DNA of 12,760 bases, from positions 1-12,760 of the forward strand of contig USHI01000026.1 in the NCBI GenBank assembly GCA_900554405.1, given 5' to 3'. The notes under the pieces were generated by a model. That model saw nothing but the letters and a program-made list of their open reading frames with translations. It was not told the origin of the DNA and did not search any database. Of the stretch, positions 7,340-12,760 are shown in pieces; position 1 is the stretch's first letter; each line of letters begins with the position of its first letter. This DNA comes from an uncultured Eubacteriales bacterium (lineage in GTDB: Bacteria; Bacillota; Clostridia; Oscillospirales; CAG-382). Both the position numbers and the translations under genes were made by a program.

Positions 7340-7358
7340 TGTTATTTATTCGCGTGGG

Positions 7359-9209
7359 TTATTTGTTGTCGCTCTTGTCGGTGAAGTCGGCATCGTAATA
7401 TTCGCCGCCGCTGCCCTGAGCGCCGCCCTGAGCGCCGGCGTTCGGGTCGAATCCCTGCTGAGCGCCGCCTTCGGGCGCGGACTGTGCATAAAGCTTGGAG
7501 CTGATATCGTATACCGCTTTCTGAAGCGCTTCGGTATCCGCCTTGATGGCATCGGTGTTATCCGAAGCAACGCTGGCCTTCAGCTTTTCGATCGCATCCT
7601 TCACGGGCTGCTTGTCGGAATCGGTAAGCTTGTCGCCCGCATCGGTCATCGTCTTTTCGCACTGGAATATGAGCGCTTCGGCGCTGTTCTTTACCTCGAC
7701 GGCTTCCTTGCGCTTTTTATCCTCCGCCGCGTGCATTTCGGCATCGCGTACCGCGCGTTCGATATCCTCCTTGCTCATGTTGGAGGAGGACTGGATGGTG
7801 ATATGCTGCTCCTTGCCGGTGCCCTTATCGGTTGCGCTGACATTCACAATGCCGTTCGCATCGATATCGAAGGTGACTTCGATCTGCGGGACTCCGCGGG
7901 GAGCGGGAGCGATACCGTCCAGGCTGAATCTGCCGAGCGTGGTATTGTCGGAAGCCATTTCGCGTTCGCCCTGGAGAACGTGTATTTCAACCGAGGGCTG
8001 TCCGTCCGCCGCGGTGGAGAACACCTGGCTCTTCTTTACGGGGATGGTGGTGTTTCTGTCGATTATCTTGGTGAAAACGCCGCCGAGCGTTTCGATACCG
8101 AGCGAAAGCGGGGTGACATCGAGCAGCAGCAGATCCTTTACGTCGCCGCCGAGCACGCCGCCCTGGATGGCCGCGCCGATAGCGACGCATTCATCCGGGT
8201 TGATACCCTTGAAGGGCTCCTTGCCGATAAAGCTCTTGACCGCTTCGTAAACGGCGGGTATTCTCGTGGAGCCGCCGACAAGCAGGACCTTGTCGACCTG
8301 AGAGGGCTGCAGGCCCGCATCTTTGAGCGCCTGCTTTACGGGGCCCATTGTCTTTTCCACAAGGTCGTGGGTCAGCTCGTCGAACTTCGCACGGGTGAGC
8401 GTTGCATCGAAGTGCTTCGGGCCGGTCGCATCCGCGGTGATGAACGGGAGGTTGATGTTAGTGCTCATCATGCCGGAAAGCTCGATCTTGGCTTTTTCGG
8501 CAGCCTCCTTCAGGCGCTGCATGGCCATTTTATCGCCGCGCAGATCAATGCCGGATTCCTGCTTGAAGGTATCCGCGATCCAGTTTATGATCTTGTTATC
8601 GAAATCGTCGCCGCCGAGTCGGGTATCGCCCGCCGTGGCAAGGACTTCGAAAACGCCGTCGCTTATTTCGAGTATGGAAACATCGAAGGTGCCGCCGCCG
8701 AGGTCGTAAATCATGACCTTCTGGTTGAGGTCTTTATCCAGACCGTATGCGAGCGCGGCTGCCGTCGGTTCGTTGATAATACGCAGAACATCCAGCCCCG
8801 CGATCTTGCCGGCATCCTTTGTCGCCTGACGCTGTGCATCCGAGAAGTATGCCGGAACGGTGATGACCGCCTGGGTTACGGTGGTCCCGAGGTAGGATTC
8901 CGCATCGGATTTCAGCTTTTGAAGTATCATTGCGCTGATCGCCTGCGGGGTGTAGCTCTTTCCGTCCACGTTCACCTTATAATCGGTGCCCATTTCGCGC
9001 TTGATGGATATTACCGTTCTGTCCGGATTGGTGATAGCCTGTCTTTTTGCGACGGTGCCGACCATTATTTCGCCGTTTTTGGAAAATGCCACGACGGAAG
9101 GTGTGGTTCTGTTGCCCTCCGCATTGGGGATGACTGTGGGCTCGCCGCCTTCGTAGACCGCCACACAAGAGTTTGTAGTACCGAGGTCAATGCCTATGAT
9201 TTTTGCCAT
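7359..9209 (-). CDS. dnaK: Chaperone protein DnaK (Hsp70)
   Basis: ATP-dependent Hsp70 chaperone, 616 residues, a normal length for Firmicutes. The nucleotide-binding domain starts with IIGIDLGTTNS (4-14) and carries YDLGGGTFDVSIL (168-180) and LVGGSTRIPAV (310-320). The hydrophobic linker DVKDLLLLDV is at 356-365, followed by the substrate-binding beta domain, the alpha-helical lid and a Gly/Gln/Ala-rich tail ending in EYYDADFTDKSDNK, a variant of the EEVD-like bacterial end. Around residues 70-90 the protein has the short form found in Gram-positive bacteria, lacking the loop present in proteobacterial DnaK. It sits 62 nt after grpE with a modest AGG-type ribosome site. No separate CIRCE or clear promoter lies in the gap, so expression should depend on the hrcA promoter. 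Confidence 0.99.
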   Translation of the reverse strand: MAKIIGIDLGTTNSCVAVYEGGEPTVIPNAEGNRTTPSVVAFSKNGEIMVGTVAKRQAITNPDRTVISIKREMGTDYKVNVDGKSYTPQAISAMILQKLKSDAESYLGTTVTQAVITVPAYFSDAQRQATKDAGKIAGLDVLRIINEPTAAALAYGLDKDLNQKVMIYDLGGGTFDVSILEISDGVFEVLATAGDTRLGGDDFDNKIINWIADTFKQESGIDLRGDKMAMQRLKEAAEKAKIELSGMMSTNINLPFITADATGPKHFDATLTRAKFDELTHDLVEKTMGPVKQALKDAGLQPSQVDKVLLVGGSTRIPAVYEAVKSFIGKEPFKGINPDECVAIGAAIQGGVLGGDVKDLLLLDVTPLSLGIETLGGVFTKIIDRNTTIPVKKSQVFSTAADGQPSVEIHVLQGEREMASDNTTLGRFSLDGIAPAPRGVPQIEVTFDIDANGIVNVSATDKGTGKEQHITIQSSSNMSKEDIERAVRDAEMHAAEDKKRKEAVEVKNSAEALIFQCEKTMTDAGDKLTDSDKQPVKDAIEKLKASVASDNTDAIKADTEALQKAVYDISSKLYAQSAPEGGAQQGFDPNAGAQGGAQGSGGEYYDADFTDKSDNK

Positions 9210-9271
9210 AATAATTCTACCTGCCTTTATATCAAGATATTTTTATTCTTTGCTTTGTTATGCCGCGCGAT

Positions 9272-9853
9272 TCAGTTTACGACCTTTACCATCGCGTGGC
9301 GTATAACCTTTTCGCCGAGCCTGTAGCCCTTGCGGAGTGTCTGCGAAACAAGGTTTTCACCCTTTTCGGGATCCTCCTCGTGCATGATCGCATTGTGGAG
9401 GTTCGGATCGAATTCCTTTCCGTCGGATTCAATCTCCGAAACGTTGATCCTTGTCAGTATGTCCGAAAGCTGCTTGTTCAGCGCCGCTATGCCTTCGTCG
9501 TCCGGGGAAAGCCCGGCGGCGGTGAAAAGCGAATCGGCAAGCGGGAGGAATGCCGTCACGGCATCCGAATACGCCTCCGAATAGGCTTCGCTCTTTTCCT
9601 TCGCGCTTCTTTTGCGGAAGTTATCGTATTCCGCGGCAAGCCGCAGATATTTTTCGTTCGCTTCGGCAAGCTGCCGCTGCAGCTCGCAAAGCTCGCGTTC
9701 CTGTTTTTTGCTCTTCTTTTCTTCTTTTTCTTCCTTTTTGGAGCTTTCTTCCTTTGCCGCACTTTCCTCGGGCGCGGCTTCTTGTGCCGCCGCTGCTTTT
9801 TCCGCAGCCTCTTCGGCGGGGTTATTTTCCTTTGTCGTCTTTTCCGTTGTCAT
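9272..9853 (-). CDS. grpE: Nucleotide exchange factor GrpE
   Basis: Dimeric exchange factor that releases ADP from DnaK. 193 residues: a low-complexity Ala/Glu/Lys-rich N-terminal tail (1-55), a long coiled-coil helix (about 55-95, with ELQRQLAEANEKYLRLAAEYDN), a helical bundle, and the C-terminal beta domain that contacts DnaK. The family signature region near the end, EKGENLVSQTLRKGYRLGEK, is followed by VIRHAMVKVV. The ATG at 9853 lies 32 nt inside hrcA in another frame, with GGAG at 9866-9863 about 9 nt upstream serving as ribosome site within hrcA codons. The order hrcA-grpE-dnaK-dnaJ is the standard Firmicute one. Confidence 0.97.
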   Translation of the reverse strand: MTTEKTTKENNPAEEAAEKAAAAQEAAPEESAAKEESSKKEEKEEKKSKKQERELCELQRQLAEANEKYLRLAAEYDNFRKRSAKEKSEAYSEAYSDAVTAFLPLADSLFTAAGLSPDDEGIAALNKQLSDILTRINVSEIESDGKEFDPNLHNAIMHEEDPEKGENLVSQTLRKGYRLGEKVIRHAMVKVVN

Positions 9854-10907
9854 CTTTTCCGTCTCCGATCATATTGATTATCTGGGCATCGCTGTCGATT
9901 GTTGCGGTGAGCCCTTCGGCGAAGTAATCGAGCGAGGCGATTATCTTTTTGTAATCCATGCGTTTGGGGCCGATAACGCCCACGGCGCCGACCACCTTAC
10001 CCCCGACGGTTATCGGGTGGAACACGAAACCGGTGTCCGGCGGCGCTATGCCCGCGGCTTCGTCGCCGAAAACCACGCTCGTTCTGCCGGGCACGGCGCG
10101 CTTCATCAGCTCGCCGAACCGCTTGCGCTCCTCGATCATCGAAAGCACGCTCTGCACCTTTGCGACATCGAAGAATTCCGGGTGGGAAAGCAGCTTTGTC
10201 ACGCCGTCGATATGGACCTTTTCGCGGTCGAAGGAATTGAACATTTCGTTCACGACGCGTAAAAGCATCGTCGCAAAGCCCTTGTGGTCGCCCAATGCGC
10301 TTTCGAATTCAAGCACGGTGTTCAGATTGACCTGCTCCGGCGTGATCCCGATAAAGCATTTGTTCAGCGCCTTTTTCGCCGCCTCCGTGACCTCCGGAGT
10401 GATATCCTCCTGCGTTTTGACCTGGCGCGAACGGACGCTGCCGTCCTTGCAGATCATTATAAGGAGGAAATCGCGGCTGCCGATGTACAGCGTTTCGTAG
10501 CGTTCCGCCTCCGTTCCGCTGCTGCCGATAAAGGCAAACGAGGTGTAGTTCGTGACCTCGCCCAGCGCGCGGCTTGCCTCCGCCATTAACGAATTGACTT
10601 CCGAAAGCTTGTGTTCGATAACTTCATCGAGCACCTCGACTTCGTCCATCGCAAGGTAGTACCTGCCCATGAGGTTTTCGACATAGGTGCGGAACCCCTT
10701 CGCCGTCGGCACTCTGCCGGCGCTGGTGTGCGGCTGTTCGAGATACCCCATTTCCTCGAGATCACTCATTTCGTTGCGGATCGTGGCGCTGGAAACGTTG
10801 AATTCCCTTTGCGCCGAAAGGTATTTCGAGCCGACCGGATCGCCCGTGCTGATGTATGCGTCCACCACCGAGCGTAATATTGCTTTTTTGCGTTCGTTAA
10901 GTTCCAT
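9822..10907 (-). CDS. hrcA: Heat-inducible transcription repressor HrcA
   Basis: Repressor that binds CIRCE and silences the class I heat-shock genes; in studied species its folding depends on chaperonin activity, which creates feedback. 361 residues, slightly longer than usual. The winged-helix DNA-binding domain covers about 1-75, with recognition helix VSSATIRNEMSDLEEMGYL at 38-56 and the conserved PHTSAGRVPTAKGFRTYV block. A GAF-like domain and dimerisation region follow, and the late block VFHPITVGGKVVGAVGVIGP is typical. The extra C-terminal tail is a hydrophilic Gly-Lys-Asp repeat (GDGKDDNGKDDKGK) made by a 15-bp repeat that also encodes the start of GrpE. The ribosome site (GGGG about 10 nt upstream) is weak, consistent with low repressor levels. 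Confidence 0.98.
   Translation of the reverse strand: MELNERKKAILRSVVDAYISTGDPVGSKYLSAQREFNVSSATIRNEMSDLEEMGYLEQPHTSAGRVPTAKGFRTYVENLMGRYYLAMDEVEVLDEVIEHKLSEVNSLMAEASRALGEVTNYTSFAFIGSSGTEAERYETLYIGSRDFLLIMICKDGSVRSRQVKTQEDITPEVTEAAKKALNKCFIGITPEQVNLNTVLEFESALGDHKGFATMLLRVVNEMFNSFDREKVHIDGVTKLLSHPEFFDVAKVQSVLSMIEERKRFGELMKRAVPGRTSVVFGDEAAGIAPPDTGFVFHPITVGGKVVGAVGVIGPKRMDYKKIIASLDYFAEGLTATIDSDAQIINMIGDGKDDNGKDDKGK
9825..9863 (-). repeat. 15-bp tandem repeat in the hrcA/grpE overlap
   Basis: On the minus strand the unit GACGGAAAAGATGAC (9863-9849) is repeated as AACGGAAAAGACGAC (9848-9834) and partly as AAAGGAAAA (9833-9825). In the hrcA frame each unit reads (D/N)GKDD; in the grpE frame it gives the TTEKTTKE start. 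The grpE ATG lies inside the first unit. Confidence 0.75.
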
Positions 10908-10948
10908 CTGCCAAACCCCGCTTCAAGCCCCGGAAATTCGTTTTTCGG

Positions 10949-10975
10949 TTAGCACTCACACAACCCAAGTGCTAA
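10949..10975 (-). promoter_or_regulatory. CIRCE operator (HrcA binding site)
   Basis: TTAGCACTC, a 9-nt spacer and AAGTGCTAA. This matches the CIRCE consensus TTAGCACTC-N9-GAGTGCTAA except for one base at the inner edge of the right arm. It lies just downstream of the -10 box, around +4 to +30 of the predicted transcript, where HrcA binding would block initiation. It is also in the 5' leader of the mRNA, 41 nt before the hrcA ATG. Confidence 0.96.
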
Positions 10976-10985
10976 CTCTGGCTTT

Positions 10986-11013
10986 ATTATACCCGAGTTT
11001 TGCGTTTTGTCAA
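10986..11013 (-). promoter_or_regulatory. Sigma-A type promoter of the hrcA operon
   Basis: Perfect consensus hexamers on the minus strand: TTGACA (11013-11008) and TATAAT (10991-10986) with a 16-nt spacer. The expected start is near 10979, immediately before CIRCE, giving a leader of about 72 nt. A consensus vegetative promoter under a CIRCE operator is the classical class I heat-shock arrangement. Confidence 0.93.
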
Positions 11014-11076
11014 TAGGTTTTGCTCAAAAAAATGCCCGCAGGGGGAAAATTTTTTTCTCCTCTGCATGGCGGAGTG

Positions 11077-11122
11077 AAAAAAAGCCGCGCCGCCGGGCGC
11101 TTTTCTGCGCTGCCGGCGGCGG
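11077..11122 (-). terminator. Rho-independent terminator after dpaB
   Basis: A GC-rich hairpin starts 6 nt after the dpaB TAG. CCGC-CGCCGG and GCGC on one side pair with GCGC and CCGGCG(bulge)GCGG on the other, around an AGAAAA loop, followed by C and seven T (11083-11077). It separates the dipicolinate unit from the heat-shock promoter. The stretch between it and the -35 box (11014-11076) carries no gene; it holds a second weaker inverted repeat, near 11037-11064, and another T7 run (11032-11026), possibly a back-up terminator. Confidence 0.88.
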
Positions 11123-11128
11123 TCAATG

Positions 11129-11692
11129 CTATTTAAGAAGTATCGGTTGCAGCTGCCTGCCCTTTACCGCGTTTTCAAGCGCTTCGGGAAGCAGCCCGAA
11201 ATCGCACACGAGCGAGCTGGGCTTTTCGTCCGGCGCATCCTGCCCGAAGGGAACGAAGTAAACGTTTTTCTTTTCGAGCGTCACGGCGATATTGAAAAGG
11301 TTTGCGGAAAGCCCGTCGTTTGTCGCCAGCGCGATAAGCACCGGGCGGCGGGATCTGAGCTGCGCCTTTATGCACATCGTCACCGCGCCGTCGGTTATGC
11401 CGGAGGCGAGCTTTCCGAGCGTGTTGCCGGTGCAGGGCGAAACGATAACGGCATCGTATCCGCCGCGGGTTATTTTTTCCTCCGCGGTGCGGATATCGGT
11501 TATCGGCTCGTTGCCGGTGATGTTCACGACCGAAAGATAAAGCGAATTCGCGCTTCCGAAGCGCGTATCGGTGGTTTGGACTATCTCCGAAAGCACCGGG
11601 GTGATGTAATTGTCCTTTGCCAGCGGGCGCAGCGCTTCCAGTGCGCGTGCGTGCGTGCAGAAGGAACCGCACATGGCGTATGCCAGTTTCAA
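11129..11692 (-). CDS. dpaB: Dipicolinate synthase subunit B
   Basis: Flavoprotein-like subunit of dipicolinate synthase, which in the mother cell oxidises the lysine-pathway intermediate to dipicolinic acid for the spore core. 187 residues. The N-terminal block MKLAYAMCGSFCTH matches the first strand of SpoVFB. The flavoprotein-type motif VSPCTGNTLGKLASGITD spans 84-101, and IALATNDGLSANLFN, VYFVPFGQD (144-152) and the C-terminal RQLQPILLK are near-diagnostic. The start is TTG at 11692-11690 with AGAGGG about 8 nt upstream, giving a TTGA overlap with the dpaA stop. The next ATG (codon 7) would remove the first beta strand. Its partner dpaA is directly upstream. Confidence 0.94.
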   Translation of the reverse strand: MKLAYAMCGSFCTHARALEALRPLAKDNYITPVLSEIVQTTDTRFGSANSLYLSVVNITGNEPITDIRTAEEKITRGGYDAVIVSPCTGNTLGKLASGITDGAVTMCIKAQLRSRRPVLIALATNDGLSANLFNIAVTLEKKNVYFVPFGQDAPDEKPSSLVCDFGLLPEALENAVKGRQLQPILLK

Positions 11693-12537
11693 GGAAGGAT
11701 CCCTCTTTCTTCAAGTATTTCCGCGACGGCGGCGCCGATCAGCTCCCCGGCGCTCACCGGCACTATCCGCCCGGGCAGGGCACCCCCGTCCACCGGGGCG
11801 TGGGGTATATCCGCCGGGAATCCGCCGGGCTCGGAGGCAAGCTCTATGGGCACGCAGCTTTTACGGATGAGCGCGAATGCGCTTGCGGGGAGCACCTGCT
11901 CCGGCACGGTATTGAATATGATGTCAAACCCGCCCGCCGCCGCGGCAAAAGCTTCGAATCGCTCCGCCCTTGCTCCGCAGCCGGCCGCCTCCGCGCGCGC
12001 ACCTCCGCGCCGCGCAAAAACGGTGACCTCCCCGCCCGCGGCGCGGATAAGCGCAGTAAGCCGCCTGCCGATCCTTCCGTAGCCCAGAACGGCGTACCGT
12101 GTACCGCATACCGTCCGCCCCGAGCACTGCATCCCGAGCGTTATCGCCGCCTCCGCCGTTGCGGCGGCATTTGCCGCAACAAGCGCTTCCGAAAGGAAAT
12201 AATCGGCAAAGCCTTCGCCCGCAAACGGCAGCCTGCCCCCGATAAAGAGCACCCCTTTGCCGAACCGGGCGATTATTTCTCCGATGTCCGTCCTGCCGTA
12301 CCGCTCCGCTGCAAAGAGCGAACCGTCCCTTGCGGTGCAGGGCAGCGGCAGCACAACGGCGCGGCAGCCCTCCGCCTCTGCCGCGGAGCCGATGCTGCGC
12401 ACGCCGCATTCCCCGCGCGCCGGGAGATAAGCCGCGCACCGGTAACCCTTCGCGGCGATAAAGTCCGCGGCGGAAAGCATGCGCGCGTCCCCGCCGACAA
12501 ACACTATATCCGCTTTCCGCGTTGCCTCCGTATTCAT
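11689..12537 (-). CDS. dpaA: Dipicolinate synthase subunit A
   Basis: NAD(P)-binding subunit of dipicolinate synthase (SpoVFA family), 282 residues against about 297 in B. subtilis. The N-terminal domain opens with VFVGGDARM (12-20). Further on, DYFLSEALVAANAAATAEAA (112-131) resembles the conserved DYF...E..A..NA..TAE segment. The Rossmann motif is VLGYGRIGRRL at 150-160, followed by FDIIFNTVPEQVL (204-216). The sequence is unusually Ala-, Gly- and Arg-rich, in line with the local GC content. The ATG has an excellent ribosome site, GGGGAGG, 8 nt upstream. Only 26 nt separate it from the LysM-like gene, so the two may be co-transcribed; the promoter would lie outside the window. A sporulation (sigma-K type) promoter is expected from other species but cannot be seen here. 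Confidence 0.93.
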   Translation of the reverse strand: MNTEATRKADIVFVGGDARMLSAADFIAAKGYRCAAYLPARGECGVRSIGSAAEAEGCRAVVLPLPCTARDGSLFAAERYGRTDIGEIIARFGKGVLFIGGRLPFAGEGFADYFLSEALVAANAAATAEAAITLGMQCSGRTVCGTRYAVLGYGRIGRRLTALIRAAGGEVTVFARRGGARAEAAGCGARAERFEAFAAAAGGFDIIFNTVPEQVLPASAFALIRKSCVPIELASEPGGFPADIPHAPVDGGALPGRIVPVSAGELIGAAVAEILEERGILP

Positions 12538-12563
12538 AATATATGCCTCCCCGCGCGCCGGCG

Positions 12564-12760
12564 TTACAGCCGTGTCACCTGAACCGGCAGCCCGCCCGTT
12601 GCGGAAAGCGACTGTTCGTCAAAGCAATCGCGGTTTGCGGCAAGCAGGCGCTCCGGATCGGTGCGGTAGCGTTTGGCGATATCCCACAGCCTTTCGCCGC
12701 GCGCCGGATAAAAGAAGGTAACGCCCGCGGGCTTGCCCGCGCCGGCTTCCGTGCGGGAAT
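12564..12760 (-). CDS. LysM-like domain protein, N-terminus cut by window edge
   Basis: The last 64 residues of a protein that begins beyond the right edge, ending in TAA at 12566-12564. The segment VTFFYPARGERLWDIAKRYRTDPERLLAAN resembles a LysM repeat (xYxVxxGDxLWxIAxxYxxxxxxLxxxN), with Gly-Glu in place of the usual Gly-Asp. The tail LSATGGLPVQVTRL fits the closing strand. An Ala/Gly/Lys linker precedes the domain. In clostridia, a C-terminal LysM of this kind is common in DUF3794 (SPOCS) spore-coat proteins, which would suit the dpaA neighbour, but the N-terminal part that would decide is missing. Confidence 0.72.
   Translation of the reverse strand, partial: SRTEAGAGKPAGVTFFYPARGERLWDIAKRYRTDPERLLAANRDCFDEQSLSATGGLPVQVTRL

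Noticed and set aside
6023..7384. 453-codon open frame on the plus strand opposite dnaJ
   Set aside because: Shadow of dnaJ with Ala-rich low-complexity translation; the apparent start overlaps the tmk start and the terminator region.
7290..9326. 678-codon open frame on the plus strand opposite dnaK
   Set aside because: It is codon-aligned with dnaK and arises because dnaK lacks TTA, CTA and TCA codons. Such antisense frames to dnaK are a known artefact; no ribosome site or homologous protein is evident, and dnaK is unmistakable.

Overview
All thirteen genes I can support lie on the minus strand, in a GC-rich window where long open frames on the plus strand are shadows. The gene set points to a spore-forming Firmicute of the class Clostridia with high GC content. 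Dipicolinate synthase (dpaA-dpaB) occurs only in endospore formers. The hrcA-grpE-dnaK-dnaJ order with a CIRCE operator is typical of Firmicutes. DnaK has the short Gram-positive N-terminal region. Species cannot be read from the sequence; an uncultured gut-type clostridium is an inference.

In transcription order (high to low coordinates): (1) 12760-11077, a sporulation-type unit. It holds the end of a LysM-like protein cut by the window edge, then dpaA and dpaB, coupled by a TTGA overlap, and ends at a strong terminator. (2) 11013-6098, the heat-shock operon. A sigma-A type promoter is followed at once by CIRCE, then hrcA, grpE (overlapping hrcA by 32 nt), dnaK and dnaJ. A strong hairpin lies between dnaK and dnaJ, and a clean terminator follows dnaJ. 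(3) 6099-1, a tightly packed unit with a plausible promoter next to the dnaJ terminator: tmk, a GNAT acetyltransferase, a DJ-1/PfpI protein, a CPBP membrane protease, mltG, a U32 family protein and a ParA/MinD-like ATPase that runs off the left edge. Several junctions overlap or nearly touch (GTGA between tmk and the acetyltransferase, 11 nt between mltG and U32, 2 nt between U32 and the ATPase), which suggests co-transcription and translational coupling.

How the genes work together: HrcA represses its own operon through CIRCE; GrpE and DnaJ are the nucleotide exchange factor and J-protein of DnaK. DpaA and DpaB form the enzyme that makes dipicolinic acid for the spore core. The third unit mixes dTTP supply, cell-wall glycan cleavage (MltG) and probable RNA modification (U32) with poorly characterised genes. 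The mltG-U32 pairing resembles the yrrL-yrrM-yrrN-yrrO region of Bacillus subtilis without an intervening methyltransferase gene.

I found no CRISPR array, mobile element, tRNA or rRNA, and no convincing new multi-gene system. The points most worth a second look are the dnaK-dnaJ hairpin, the repeat-built hrcA/grpE overlap, the unusual P-loop of the thymidylate kinase, and the uncharacterised genes packed between tmk and the left edge.
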